Shown here piece after piece: positions 7,418-16,499 of a stretch of 40,788 nt of DNA (position 1 is the first letter of the stretch; each line of letters opens with the position of its first letter). The DNA is from Prevotella sp. GTDB lineage: Bacteria; Bacteroidota; Bacteroidia; Bacteroidales; Bacteroidaceae. The notes beneath the pieces were generated by a model, which had not been told where the DNA came from, made no database searches, and saw only the letters and a program-made list of their open reading frames with translations. A program made the position numbers and the translations under genes. The stretch is from the NCBI GenBank assembly GCA_017449495.1, contig JAFTFO010000002.1, forward strand, positions 1-40,788, in the 5' to 3' direction.

Positions 7418-9672
7418 CTGTGCAGCAGGGCGTCGAGCGACTCCTGCTCTCCCACCACCCAGATGATGTCGCCCTCCTGGAAGCGGCGGTTAGGACGGTA
7501 GGCGGAAAGGCTTTCCTTTCCCTCCTCCAGTCCGACGACCATACAACTGTACACATCGCGAATGCCGCTCTCGATGAGCGTCTTGCCGACAAACGGGCTG
7601 TCGGCCCCAATGACGAGTTGACGCAACTTCATCTCGCGCTTCTCCACTTCCGTGTCTTCACCGAAGCGTTCCCTCTCGAGGGCATCGCGGAAGGCCGTGA
7701 ACTGGGCATCGCTACCGATGACCTGTAGCGTATCGCCGGGGAAGATGACATAGTCGCCATCAGGGATGTTTTCACGACGCCCGCCCCGCAGGACGCTGCT
7801 GATATGGATGCCATACTTCTGTCCGAAGTTCAGCTGCTTCAGCGTCTGTCCCATCCACTGTGAATCAGAAGGTACCTCGAACTCCGCAATATGGATATCG
7901 CGATCCAACAGACGACCCTCGTAGAGCGGTCGTTTCTTACCATGCACCTGCGCCTCGATGTCGCGGGAACGGAGGTTCTGGATGAAAAGGCGCTCGAGCG
8001 TGATGCTACGATGCTTGATCCAACGGGAGAAGATGATACCCACCACCACCAAGACACCGATGCAGATCATCAGGGCGTTGGTGAAGCGTGTCAGGTAGTT
8101 ACAGATATAGAAGATGAAGCCCACAGCTATCAATCCTCTTACCAGGATGGTGAAGATGAGCGGCAGACGGTTGCGGTTGCTCTCTGCCCAGAGGGCCTTG
8201 AACTCCTCGCTGCGGTTCTTCTTCATCACCATCGCCCGCAGGAACGGGGCTATCAACAGCACTGTCAGGATGCCCGTGATGGCATTGGCATACCAATGGA
8301 GTTCCCAGCCCGGCAGTAACCGGCGCATGAAGGGCAGCACGAAGGTGAACATTAGGGCGATGGCCGCCGAGGTGAGGATTGAATAGACCACGGTGTTAAC
8401 CGCCATCTGCTTCAGCAACCGTTTCCAGTTGCTCTGTTGCTGCGACTGCTGATGACTCATCGACAGATGGTTCAGCGACAGGATGATCTTCTTGGGCAGA
8501 TGTCGCTCCAGACGGTTATAGGTCGGGGTGGCCAGACGGATCATGTAGGGCGTGAGGAAGGTGGTGATCACCGACACCGCCACGACCACGGGATAGAGGA
8601 AATCGCTGATGACGCCTAACGACAGTCCCAACGAGGCGATGATGAACGAGAACTCACCGATCTGCGCCATCGAGAAGCCGCAACGCATGGCCGACTTCAG
8701 CGACTCACCGCCCAGCATGAAGGAGAACGTGCCGAAGACGGCCTGACCCACAAGGATCGTCAGCACCAGCAGTAGGATGGGCAGGGCATAGTCGGACAGG
8801 ATGACCGGGTCGACGAGCATACCCACCGACACAAAGAAGATGGCGCCGAAGAGATTCTTCACCGGCTCCACCAACTTCTCGATGCGCTCTGCCTCAACCG
8901 TCTCGGCAAGGATGCTACCCATGATAAAGGCACCGAAAGCCGAGCTGAAGCCCACCTTCGTGGAGAACACCGCCATGGCGCAGCAGAGCCCCAACGACAC
9001 GACCAACAGCACCTCGTTGTTGATCAGTCTTCGCACAGAGCGCAGGAACAAGGGGATGGCAAAGATACCCACGACGAGCCAGAGGATGAGGAAGAATGCG
9101 ATCTTGATGACCGACTGGATCATCTGCCCGCCCTCCAGGTCGTTGCCGCTGGCGACGGCACTCAGCATCACCATCATGACAATGGCCAGGATATCCTCGA
9201 GGATCAGCACACTCATCACGAGTCCGGCAAACTGCTGCTGTCTGAGTCCCAGGTCATCGAAAGCCTTATAGATGATCGTCGTCGACGACATGGCGAGCAT
9301 ACCGCCGAGGAAGATGCAGTCCATCTTGCTCCAGCCGAAGGCCTGCCCCACACAGACACCCAGCATCGACATGCAGAAGATGATGGTACAGGTAGAGATG
9401 ATGGGCGAGGCCCCCATGCGCAGGATCTTCTTAAACGAGAAGTCAAGTCCCAACGAGAACAGCAGGAACATAACACCGATGTCGGCCCAGAGGTGGACAT
9501 TGCCCACATCGACCACCGAGGTTGTGTACGGCATGTTCGGGCTGACCAAGAATCCGGCCACGATATACCCGAGGACCAACGGCTGCTTGAGACGCTTGAA
9601 GATAAGAGTCACGACACCTGCTACAACCAGAATCAGCGCAAGGTCTTCAATCAGTGTGGGTAGTTCTGCCAT
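7414..9672 (-). CDS. CPA2-type cation:proton antiporter with C-terminal TrkA-C domains
   Basis: Inner-membrane monovalent cation/H+ exchanger of the KefB/GerN type. About 12-13 hydrophobic segments fill residues 5-390, with the family's [14 protein letters not shown] and [12 protein letters not shown] motifs and a [13 protein letters not shown] helix. A second hydrophobic block with about four spans follows (430-560). The cytoplasmic tail carries two TrkA-C-like ligand-binding domains (about 590-670, containing [14 protein letters not shown], and 680-750, containing [15 protein letters not shown]). No full RCK nucleotide-binding (TrkA-N) domain is seen, so regulation by small ligands bound at TrkA-C is likely. 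At 752 aa it is longer than plain CPA2 proteins but usual for this Bacteroidetes subgroup. The ion is not predictable. LptD lies 33 bp upstream on the same strand. Confidence 0.88.
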   Translation of the reverse strand: MAELPTLIEDLALILVVAGVVTLIFKRLKQPLVLGYIVAGFLVSPNMPYTTSVVDVGNVHLWADIGVMFLLFSLGLDFSFKKILRMGASPIISTCTIIFCMSMLGVCVGQAFGWSKMDCIFLGGMLAMSSTTIIYKAFDDLGLRQQQFAGLVMSVLILEDILAIVMMVMLSAVASGNDLEGGQMIQSVIKIAFFLILWLVVGIFAIPLFLRSVRRLINNEVLLVVSLGLCCAMAVFSTKVGFSSAFGAFIMGSILAETVEAERIEKLVEPVKNLFGAIFFVSVGMLVDPVILSDYALPILLLVLTILVGQAVFGTFSFMLGGESLKSAMRCGFSMAQIGEFSFIIASLGLSLGVISDFLYPVVVAVSVITTFLTPYMIRLATPTYNRLERHLPKKIILSLNHLSMSHQQSQQQSNWKRLLKQMAVNTVVYSILTSAAIALMFTFVLPFMRRLLPGWELHWYANAITGILTVLLIAPFLRAMVMKKNRSEEFKALWAESNRNRLPLIFTILVRGLIAVGFIFYICNYLTRFTNALMICIGVLVVVGIIFSRWIKHRSITLERLFIQNLRSRDIEAQVHGKKRPLYEGRLLDRDIHIAEFEVPSDSQWMGQTLKQLNFGQKYGIHISSVLRGGRRENIPDGDYVIFPGDTLQVIGSDAQFTAFRDALERERFGEDTEVEKREMKLRQLVIGADSPFVGKTLIESGIRDVYSCMVVGLEEGKESLSAYRPNRRFQEGDIIWVVGEQESLDALLHS

Positions 9673-9705
9673 CTCTCAATTATCAATTGTCAATTATATT
9701 ACATA

Positions 9706-12700
9706 TCAGTACCATTGCACAGCATTCGTCGAGCCCGAACGCTTGTCATACTTCAGGGCATCGGTCAGCGTCGAGGCGTTGCAACGGAACGAGAAGTTAT
9801 AACTGGTATAGGGTGCCAGCATCACATCGCACGACATGCTGAAGCAGTGGAGGTCGCGAGAGAGCGACATACGGGTCATGGAGATAGACTTGGTCTCAAA
9901 GTCGTAACCTGTATTGAAATTGATGTTCCAGCCATCGCTCAGCTGTACGTTGCCGCTGACATTCAGCGTCTGGACAATCTGGTATGGATAGCGCATCGTG
10001 TTGTAGTTGAAACGCTTGTTGTCCCTGTTCTCACTCACGGAGACGGTGTAGCCGAGATTCAGGTTCCAAGGCATCTTGAACTTCATATAACCGTCCTCAT
10101 CGGTCTCCGCCTTCGACCGCTCACCTGTGGGATGCTTGGCCTTCTCCATCTCGAGGTCTACGTTACTGTCCACACTGTCCCAGTCGTCATCATCGTCCTG
10201 CTTGCGTTTCTTCTTGTCTTTATCATCATCCACCTTCTGACCCGTCAGGCGCTTGAAGAGCTTGATGACCTTGTCGTTGTTAAGACTGTAGGAGAGGTTC
10301 TGGGAGATGCCCTGCCAGCGTCCCCACTTGCCAAGTCCCCAGTAGGTGGTATGCTCACTGACCCTGGGCGTGGCCCCCACGCTGTCGGCCTCGTAGACAT
10401 ACGAGGCGAAGTTGGCGGCAATGTTCAGCGTGTACGACTTGGTGAGCTTCAGTCGGAGGTTGGTCCGCAGGTCGCTCAGCGGACGGATGTCTGTCGCTAA
10501 GTTATACGACATGTTCAGGCCAAGCTCGTCGATGAGACTGATCTTCTTATAGCCTGTGGAGTCATCGTCAGACTTCACCTTCATCTCCAGGTTGTTCTTC
10601 AAGTCAAGTGATATCTGCCCTTTCTTTCCTTTGCCGGGGGCCCTGTAGATGTTGATGTCGTAAGGCGAGTATTCCACAAGCGACACATTGCCATTGGCAT
10701 CCGTCTTCTGGTAGGTCTTATAGTAGCCGTAACGTTCTTCACCGAAATCGGGGGCATAGTTAAAGGATACTGACGGCGTGAGGACGTGACGGATGCGGTC
10801 GATCTTATCGCCAAAGAGCTTACGGCTGGGCACATAGAAGCCATACAACTTCGTGTTGACATTCATGCTGAGTGACCAGTCATAGACATTGTAGAAGCCC
10901 GTCACCGTATCTGTCACCTCCTTCTGGTTCTGGGTGTCCCAGTGCTTCTCGGCTCGCCGGAAGAGGGTGCGGTCAGTGAAGTTGATGCTGGGCACGATGT
11001 TCAGATAGCCCAGTGCCGTGAAGGTGGCCTTGATGGGGATGGTGTGCTGCATGCCGTTCTGCCAGTCACGCGACAGGTTGGTGTGCAGGATCCTGTCCTC
11101 CTTCACATTATTGATCTGATTCTTCAGATTACCTGTATAGGACAGCGAGATCTTCTCATACCACCGCTCTGCACCAGCCGCCTTCTTACGCTTGAAGGGA
11201 TAGAACTGTGAGACGGAGATGCTGACCGTCGGCAGTTCAACGTTCAACGTGGAGTCACGCATATTCTGCGACAAGTTGAACGAGGAGTTTATCGTCATGC
11301 CGAGGCTGGAGAAGCCGGTATTGAAGCCAACACCTGATGTACGGGTAGACTGTGTTCGTGTCTGAGGATTATACATCGAGGTGAGGTTGTTGGTATCGTA
11401 GGATGTCGTGGCGAAGTTCACACGGGCATTGAAGGAACGGAAAGGATTGGCCTTCGTGTCCTGCGTGTGATTCCACGTCAGCTTGAAGTCCGTCGTCTTC
11501 ATGTAGTCGGGCATATTCTTCTCGCCCCTGATGGAGTTCTGATAACTCACGAGGAAGTTACCGTTGAAGCGATAGCGCTTCCTGTAGTTTGAGGTGGCAG
11601 TGACACCCCAGGATCCCTTTGTATAGATCTCTCCCAACAGCTTCAGGTCCATCTTGTCGCTCACGGCGAAATAGTAGCCGCCATCACGCAGATAGAAGCC
11701 TTTCTCCGTCTCGTCGCCATAGGTAGGCATGATCAAACCACTGGAATAGCTCTTGGTAAAGGGGAAGAAACCATAGGGTATAGCTAAGGGCAGCGGCACA
11801 TCGGCCACCACCAGATAGGTCGGTCCGAATACCACATCCTTACCAGGGCGCACCTTAGCCCGGGACATGGCAAGGTAGAAGTCCGGATGAGGGTCATCGC
11901 AGGTCGTATAACGGCCATGTTGCAGATACATCTCACCCTCAGAGCCACGCTTCGACAGTTCGCTGGTCAGGTAGCCGTCGTCCTGTTGGGTATAGACATC
12001 TGCGATCAATCCTTTCTTCGACTTGAAGTTGAAAGACATGGGTCCCGTCTGATACTCATCGCTGCCCATCTTGAACACCGGTGAGCCGATGGTCTGCTGG
12101 GTGGTCGAGTCGAGGCGTCCCTCAGCATGGACGATGTTGCTGTCGAGACTCATGAAGATCTTCTCGCTGGCCAGGTCCATATTCTGGTATTTCACCTTCG
12201 ACGAGCCATAGAGCCGTGCCTGCGAGATGGCCGCGCTGTACGTCAGCGAGTCGTTGGCAGAATATTCCACAGGCGAGTCGATACCACTCTTACGACTACG
12301 GTTGATGCTGTCGAGAGCCAGGGAGTCGTCGATGGCCTTATTATGCTTGTAGATAGCCAGCTCGAGCGAGTCCATCGTGGTCGTGTCGCGCTTCACCTTG
12401 GCGGCAGCCTCCCTCAGTACCGTCGTTGGAGAGGCCGGTCGCACCAGCGAGTCGCCGTCAGTAACGGCAGCACGGACAACGTCGATGGCAGCCTGCACAC
12501 TATCACGGGTTACGGTTGTATCGGGGAGTGCAGGAGCAAGTTGACCTTGGAGGGAGGAATCAAGGGCAGAGATTTGATCAGCTACCTCCTTTGAAGTAGT
12601 CTTACTCCACCCCTCACCCTCTGCAATCCTCGAGAGTCTGTCAGACTTATCAGACTGCAGGGCTGCGGGTGTGCACGCCATCATCAGGATGAAGGCGCCT

Positions 12701-12732
12701 AAGAGCAATATGACGGGAATTCTCTGCTTCAC
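9706..12732 (-). CDS. lptD: LPS-assembly outer-membrane protein LptD (OstA-like)
   Basis: Large outer-membrane beta-barrel that inserts lipopolysaccharide into the outer leaflet. The N-terminal part includes a beta-jellyroll region with MDLASEKIFMSLDSNIVHAE and MGSDEYQTGPMSFNFKSKKG, as in OstA/LptD periplasmic domains. From about residue 300 alternating amphipathic strands run to the C-terminal aromatic end (AVQWY). A charged insert, rich in K and D (KKRKQDDDDDW), sits near residue 850. At 1008 aa it is longer than E. coli LptD but usual for Bacteroidetes. The start is GTG at 12732, which gives a signal sequence with a possible lipobox (LMMAC). It lies only 5 bases after a TACCTTTG -7 motif, so the transcript may be nearly leaderless; ATG codons at 12684 and 12681 would lose the signal. 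Confidence 0.87.
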   Translation of the reverse strand: MKQRIPVILLLGAFILMMACTPAALQSDKSDRLSRIAEGEGWSKTTSKEVADQISALDSSLQGQLAPALPDTTVTRDSVQAAIDVVRAAVTDGDSLVRPASPTTVLREAAAKVKRDTTTMDSLELAIYKHNKAIDDSLALDSINRSRKSGIDSPVEYSANDSLTYSAAISQARLYGSSKVKYQNMDLASEKIFMSLDSNIVHAEGRLDSTTQQTIGSPVFKMGSDEYQTGPMSFNFKSKKGLIADVYTQQDDGYLTSELSKRGSEGEMYLQHGRYTTCDDPHPDFYLAMSRAKVRPGKDVVFGPTYLVVADVPLPLAIPYGFFPFTKSYSSGLIMPTYGDETEKGFYLRDGGYYFAVSDKMDLKLLGEIYTKGSWGVTATSNYRKRYRFNGNFLVSYQNSIRGEKNMPDYMKTTDFKLTWNHTQDTKANPFRSFNARVNFATTSYDTNNLTSMYNPQTRTQSTRTSGVGFNTGFSSLGMTINSSFNLSQNMRDSTLNVELPTVSISVSQFYPFKRKKAAGAERWYEKISLSYTGNLKNQINNVKEDRILHTNLSRDWQNGMQHTIPIKATFTALGYLNIVPSINFTDRTLFRRAEKHWDTQNQKEVTDTVTGFYNVYDWSLSMNVNTKLYGFYVPSRKLFGDKIDRIRHVLTPSVSFNYAPDFGEERYGYYKTYQKTDANGNVSLVEYSPYDINIYRAPGKGKKGQISLDLKNNLEMKVKSDDDSTGYKKISLIDELGLNMSYNLATDIRPLSDLRTNLRLKLTKSYTLNIAANFASYVYEADSVGATPRVSEHTTYWGLGKWGRWQGISQNLSYSLNNDKVIKLFKRLTGQKVDDDKDKKKRKQDDDDDWDSVDSNVDLEMEKAKHPTGERSKAETDEDGYMKFKMPWNLNLGYTVSVSENRDNKRFNYNTMRYPYQIVQTLNVSGNVQLSDGWNINFNTGYDFETKSISMTRMSLSRDLHCFSMSCDVMLAPYTSYNFSFRCNASTLTDALKYDKRSGSTNAVQWY

Positions 12733-12737
12733 GGCTG

Positions 12738-12745
12738 CAAAGGTA
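12738..12745 (-). promoter_or_regulatory. -7 promoter element in front of lptD
   Basis: TACCTTTG on the minus strand, five bases before the GTG start. No TTTG is found at -33, where the AATCTGTG repeat begins. Confidence 0.5.
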
Positions 12746-12762
12746 CGAATAAAATCGCTATT

Positions 12763-12798
12763 TCAGCCACAGATTAACACAGATTATCACAGATTTAT
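12763..12798. repeat. AATCTGTG intergenic repeat, second copy
   Basis: GCCACAGATTAACACAGATT, then ATCACAGATTTATG: the inverse orientation of the repeat at 6092-6125. Both copies sit 15-25 bp upstream of a -7 element, here that of lptD. Confidence 0.65.
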
Positions 12799-12802
12799 GA
12801 AT

Positions 12803-13339
12803 TTATTCAAACATGTCAACCCATTTCTGGAATCGCCGGATGCCGTCCCAGCCGAATTTCTCCAGACTGCGCATGGCCTCCACCACTGTACGCTCCGTAC
12901 CGGGGTGCGTCTTCGAATAGAACTTATCCGCATAGCACACCACCTGCTCTTCCAGTTCCTCTGGCATGAAGTCTTCGTGAGGCAATGGCAGCTGTTGCTG
13001 CTCGATATCCCAGGCTGTCAGACCTGTGCCCGTATGACGTTCGCAGACCCTGGCATGACGCTCCCAACCCTCTTCACGCAAGAGCTGACCGCCGATGAGA
13101 CCGTGACGGATATAAGGTTCCGTACCATGACAGTAAATGCCCGGGGCGTCGCAACGGAAGATGCCGATATCATGAAGCATCGCGGCCTCCTCCAAGAACT
13201 CTGCGTCGAGCCGCAACTCAGGGTGGTTCTTCGCAATGAGCAGACAACGGTCTGCCACCTGCCGACTGTGTATCAGCAATATCCGTCGGAGGTCATTCTC
13301 CGACGGATAATACTTGTCAATAATCTTCTGGTAGTCCAT
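12803..13339 (-). CDS. HD-domain phosphohydrolase family protein
   Basis: Soluble protein of 178 aa with a compact HD fold. The signature is EEAAMLHDIGIFRC (His-Asp at about 56-57). Further likely metal-ligand histidines occur in RHGLIGGQLL and CERHTGTG. A C-terminal helix region ends WDGIRRFQKWVDMFE. These proteins hydrolyse phosphate esters of nucleotides or similar small molecules, but the substrate cannot be read from sequence. The start at 13339 is 11 bp after the stop of the carboxyltransferase gene, so the two are probably co-transcribed. No motif links it specifically to (p)ppGpp. Confidence 0.85.
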   Translation of the reverse strand: MDYQKIIDKYYPSENDLRRILLIHSRQVADRCLLIAKNHPELRLDAEFLEEAAMLHDIGIFRCDAPGIYCHGTEPYIRHGLIGGQLLREEGWERHARVCERHTGTGLTAWDIEQQQLPLPHEDFMPEELEEQVVCYADKFYSKTHPGTERTVVEAMRSLEKFGWDGIRRFQKWVDMFE

Positions 13340-13350
13340 GAGGCATTGAC

Positions 13351-15138
13351 TTAATCGCGAGCTTCACGTTCAATCCACGCGATGGTGTCACCCTGACGGA
13401 TCTGCTGTCCGGGCTTCACGCTGATGTCCACCAGCTTACCACCGAGGGCAGCGGGGATCTCCACGATCTCGCCCCACTTCGTCTGGAGATAGCAGAAGAT
13501 GTCACCTTCCTTATAGGTCTGTCCGATGAACGGCTCGATGCAGGCTGCGGGAACGCCCTCGCCGCCAAAGCTCCAGATGAGCTGTCCAGCTAATGGAGAC
13601 TTCACAGCGTCGGCCTTGGCATGCTTCAGCGCGTCGATCTCTTCCTGAGAGATCTTCTTGCCGCCACCCAACTTCGCATCCTTTGCCTTCTGGAGGTCGG
13701 CCAGGAACTGCTTCTTGGCCTGACCGCTCTTGAACGGACGGTACTGCTCTGGGTGCATGGCCAACTCGAAGAGTTCCTCGTCGTCCTGACCATAGTCCCA
13801 ACCGTTCTCGTCCATCTCCTTGCGGAAATCGGGGAGAGCATCCTTGAGCAAGGTATGGGGATCCACGTCGGTAAACTCGCGGCCCTGCTTCTTGGCCAGC
13901 TCCACTAACTCGGGATCGATGGTGCCGGGAATCTTACCGCTCTTGCCGAGGATCATGCCCCAGATGGCATCATCCATCATCACATAGCGGCCCTTACCCT
14001 GCTCCATGGTCAGGAGGTTCATCAGGGCGATGTTCTTCGTGTACTGTGAGAACGGCGTCACCAATGGAGGATAACCCACACGCGGCCATACATATTCTAC
14101 CTCGTTGAAGAGTTTCACGAGCATGTCGTCCATCGTCAGTTCAGCCTCACCCTTCTGGGCACGCAGTTTGTTGATCATCGTCATGATGCCACCCAGATCG
14201 GCCATCATCGAGCCCATCATTCCACCAGGCAGTCCGCAGCCGAGCAGCAGCGACGACATGTGCTTGTTGGCAGGATTGATGAAGTAGCCGAGCCAGTCGT
14301 CGATGAACTCCTGAGTCAGCGTACGAGCCTGCATGTAGGCGTTCATATTCAGATCGGCCACCTCGAAGCCCTCGTTCTTCAGCATCGAGCGCACGGAGAT
14401 GATATCGGGATGCACCTTACCCCAACTCAGCGGCTCGATGGCGGTATCGATCACGTCGGCACCGTTGTTACACACCTCGAGGATGGAAGCCATCGAGAGG
14501 CCCGGGCCAGAGTGGCCGTGATACTGCACGATGATGTCAGGGTGCTTCGTCTTGATAGCCTTCGTGAGGGCACCCAGCATGGCGGGCTGGCCGATGCCGG
14601 CCATATCCTTCAGACAGATCTCCTCGGCACCTGCGGCAATCACTTCCTCGGCGATTCTCGAGTAGTACTCCACGGTATGCACAGGCGAGGTGGTGATACA
14701 GAGCGTGGCCTGAGGCGTCATGCCGCCCTCCTTGGCCCACTTGATGCTCGGGATGATGTTTCGCGTATCGTTCAGTCCGCAGAAGATGCGGGTGATGTCC
14801 ACACCCTGGGCGTGCTTCACCTTATACATCAGCGCACGCACGTCGTCGGGCACAGGATACATTCTCAGGGCATTCAGTCCGCGGTCGAGCATGTGGGTCT
14901 TGATGCCCACCTCGTTGAAGGGCTTACAGAAGGCACGCACGGCCAGGTTCGGATTCTCGCCCGCCATCAGGTTCACCTGCTCGAAAGCACCACCATTGGT
15001 TTCCACTCGGGCGAAACAGCCCATATCGATAATTGCCGGCGCAATGCGCTCCAACTGGTCCTTACGGGGCTGAAACTTGCCTGAACTCTGCCACATGTCT
15101 CTGTATACGAGACTGAACTGGATTTTCTTTTTTGCCAT
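13351..15138 (-). CDS. Oxaloacetate decarboxylase alpha-like / pyruvate carboxylase subunit B-like carboxyltransferase
   Basis: Biotin-dependent carboxyltransferase, 595 aa. The TIM-barrel catalytic domain (about 5-300) has the metal-binding Asp in VYRDMWQSSG (D13), the carbamylated-lysine motif CLKDMAG (K177) and the metal-ligand HxH in QYHGHSGPG (H207, H209). A conserved carboxylase domain follows (about 300-480), then a linker and a biotinyl-lipoyl domain (about 525-592, SPLAGQLIWSFGGEGV to GDTIAWIE). The usual (A/V)MKM biotin site is absent. The corresponding hairpin reads CYLQTKWGEI, with K554 one position off the expected spacing, so attachment of biotin to this domain is uncertain. No beta or gamma membrane subunit is adjacent. 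It may work with subunits encoded elsewhere in oxaloacetate decarboxylation or pyruvate carboxylation. Confidence 0.88.
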   Translation of the reverse strand: MAKKKIQFSLVYRDMWQSSGKFQPRKDQLERIAPAIIDMGCFARVETNGGAFEQVNLMAGENPNLAVRAFCKPFNEVGIKTHMLDRGLNALRMYPVPDDVRALMYKVKHAQGVDITRIFCGLNDTRNIIPSIKWAKEGGMTPQATLCITTSPVHTVEYYSRIAEEVIAAGAEEICLKDMAGIGQPAMLGALTKAIKTKHPDIIVQYHGHSGPGLSMASILEVCNNGADVIDTAIEPLSWGKVHPDIISVRSMLKNEGFEVADLNMNAYMQARTLTQEFIDDWLGYFINPANKHMSSLLLGCGLPGGMMGSMMADLGGIMTMINKLRAQKGEAELTMDDMLVKLFNEVEYVWPRVGYPPLVTPFSQYTKNIALMNLLTMEQGKGRYVMMDDAIWGMILGKSGKIPGTIDPELVELAKKQGREFTDVDPHTLLKDALPDFRKEMDENGWDYGQDDEELFELAMHPEQYRPFKSGQAKKQFLADLQKAKDAKLGGGKKISQEEIDALKHAKADAVKSPLAGQLIWSFGGEGVPAACIEPFIGQTYKEGDIFCYLQTKWGEIVEIPAALGGKLVDISVKPGQQIRQGDTIAWIEREARD

Positions 15139-15180
15139 AGTTTTAAGTTATATTTTTCGGATTTATATTCTTTCAATTTG

Positions 15181-15188
15181 CAAATATA
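15181..15188 (-). promoter_or_regulatory. -7 element in front of the carboxyltransferase gene
   Basis: TATATTTG on the minus strand in an AT-rich 134-bp gap, about 42 bases before the ATG at 15138. The -33 match is weak. Confidence 0.5.
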
Positions 15189-15272
15189 GCAATAATAATT
15201 GAACTATACGCATACCTATGGCGTTTTTTTTTATATTTTTACCATTTCAGCCCCATCACGGCGACTCATGGA

Positions 15273-15761
15273 TTACCTGCCAACAGGAATCATCTGGTGC
15301 TCAAACAGACGACGATCGGCCAGTTCAGCATACTTGGTGCCGGGACGGCCGTAGTTGGCATAAGGATAGATGCTGATGCCACCACGAGGGGTGAAGAGTC
15401 CGACGACCTCAATATACTTGGGGTCCATCAAGCGCACCAGGTCTTTCATGATCGTGTTCACGCAGTCCTCATGGAAGTCACCGTGGTTGCGGAACGAGAA
15501 GAGATAGAGTTTCAGGCTCTTCGACTCCACCATCCGCTCACCAGGGATATAGAGGATTTTTATTTCCGCAAAGTCTGGCTGGCCCGTAATGGGACAGAGC
15601 GACGTGAACTCGGGACAGTTGAACTGCACCCAGTAGTCGTTATCGGGGTGACGGTTCACAAACGTCTCCAACACCTCTGGCGCATAGTCCATCCGATACT
15701 CGGTCTTACGGCCCAGCTGCTGCAGGCCCTCGCCTTCTCTACTGACTGGCTTCTCACTCAT
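15273..15761 (-). CDS. queF: NADPH-dependent 7-cyano-7-deazaguanine (preQ0) reductase
   Basis: Cytoplasmic T-fold enzyme that reduces preQ0 to preQ1, a step in queuosine synthesis. At 162 aa it is the short, single-domain (YkvM-type) form. The catalytic Cys lies in [14 protein letters not shown] (thioimide nucleophile) with the nearby Asp. The QueF motif [20 protein letters not shown] is complete and supplies the substrate and NADPH sites. Its ATG overlaps the stop of the upstream transporter gene by 4 bp (15758-15761), indicating translational coupling. Together with the preQ1 riboswitch at 16453-16490 this makes a salvage-and-synthesis unit for the queuosine pathway. Confidence 0.95.
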   Translation of the reverse strand: MSEKPVSREGEGLQQLGRKTEYRMDYAPEVLETFVNRHPDNDYWVQFNCPEFTSLCPITGQPDFAEIKILYIPGERMVESKSLKLYLFSFRNHGDFHEDCVNTIMKDLVRLMDPKYIEVVGLFTPRGGISIYPYANYGRPGTKYAELADRRLFEHQMIPVGR

Positions 15762-16450
15762 AGCTCCTTGACTTTAAAGATGTTATAGGCGATGTCCTTG
15801 TCGTAGACATCCTCATGGTCGTGCCGTTTCGTGAACTTCACCACCCTGATGGTAATCGGCAGGGCTATGACCTCATAGAAGGTCTTCAGCAAGACCTGCG
15901 TGATGACCAGCGACGGCATCTCCTCCCACGGCAGGACAAAACTGAAGGCCAGCGGGAAGAAGATGAGGGAATCTGTCAGTTCACCGAAGACCGTGCTGAG
16001 AATGGCACGGGCAGAGAAGTTGCGCCCCTCGGACGAAAGTTTCATCTTACTCATCACGTAGGCATTGATGAACGATCCGGCGAGGAAGGCCACGAATGAA
16101 GCGGCGGCAATACGGGGAGCCAATCCGAAGATGGCATGGAAGGCCTCGTTGCGATCCCAATAGGGTGCTCCCGGAATCCAATCGGCCAAGGCTCCCATAG
16201 CCACGAAGAAGAAGTTCATGGCAAAGCCTAACCAGATGAGCAGACGAGTGCGGCGATAGCCCCACACCTCGCAAACCACATCGTTGAGGATGTAACTGAC
16301 GGGGAACACCAGCAGGCCGCCTGTGAAGTTGGCCGGTCCCCACGAAATCTGTTTGGTCTCAAGCACGTTTGCCGTAATCAGGCAGACGCAAAACAGGATG
16401 CTGTAGAACATGAACAGCACACTGATCCTTTGTTTGTTGTTTATTTCCAT
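15758..16450 (-). CDS. Queuosine precursor transporter (VUT/YhhQ family)
   Basis: Inner-membrane protein of 230 aa with about six hydrophobic helices. Family features are [10 protein letters not shown] in the first helix, [20 protein letters not shown] after the second, and [18 protein letters not shown] in the fifth. The YhhQ group imports 7-deazaguanine precursors (preQ0/preQ1). The coupling to queF and the preQ1 riboswitch directly in front of the ATG (16450) both support that substrate over a vitamin. The gene begins 49 bp after the stop of the Na/Ca exchanger gene. Symbols queT or yhhQ are both used for related proteins, so none is assigned. Confidence 0.92.
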   Translation of the reverse strand: MEINNKQRISVLFMFYSILFCVCLITANVLETKQISWGPANFTGGLLVFPVSYILNDVVCEVWGYRRTRLLIWLGFAMNFFFVAMGALADWIPGAPYWDRNEAFHAIFGLAPRIAAASFVAFLAGSFINAYVMSKMKLSSEGRNFSARAILSTVFGELTDSLIFFPLAFSFVLPWEEMPSLVITQVLLKTFYEVIALPITIRVVKFTKRHDHEDVYDKDIAYNIFKVKEL

Positions 16451-16452
16451 AT

Positions 16453-16490
16453 TTCTTGTTTTGTTAAAGGGGGTTGAGCAAGTACCCCTG
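16453..16490 (-). promoter_or_regulatory. preQ1-I riboswitch
   Basis: Minus-strand RNA begins CAGGGGUACUUGCUCAACCC and continues CCUUUAACAAAACAAGAA. P1 pairs GGGG (16485-16488) with the C-run at 16469-16473. Loop CUUG (16479-16482) pairs with CAAG (16455-16458) to close an H-type pseudoknot across the A-rich segment UUAACAAAA. The 3' half is almost identical to the well-known thermophile preQ1-I aptamer tail (AACAAAACAAG). The aptamer ends 2 bases before the start codon, so preQ1 binding should hide the ribosome entry site (translational OFF). It controls the transporter-queF pair. Confidence 0.88.
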
Positions 16491-16499
16491 TGTGACTTT

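Noticed and set aside
9715-10500. 261-codon plus-strand frame
   Set aside because: Shadow of lptD: low-complexity V/L/R composition, no start context, and the opposite strand encodes a clear protein.
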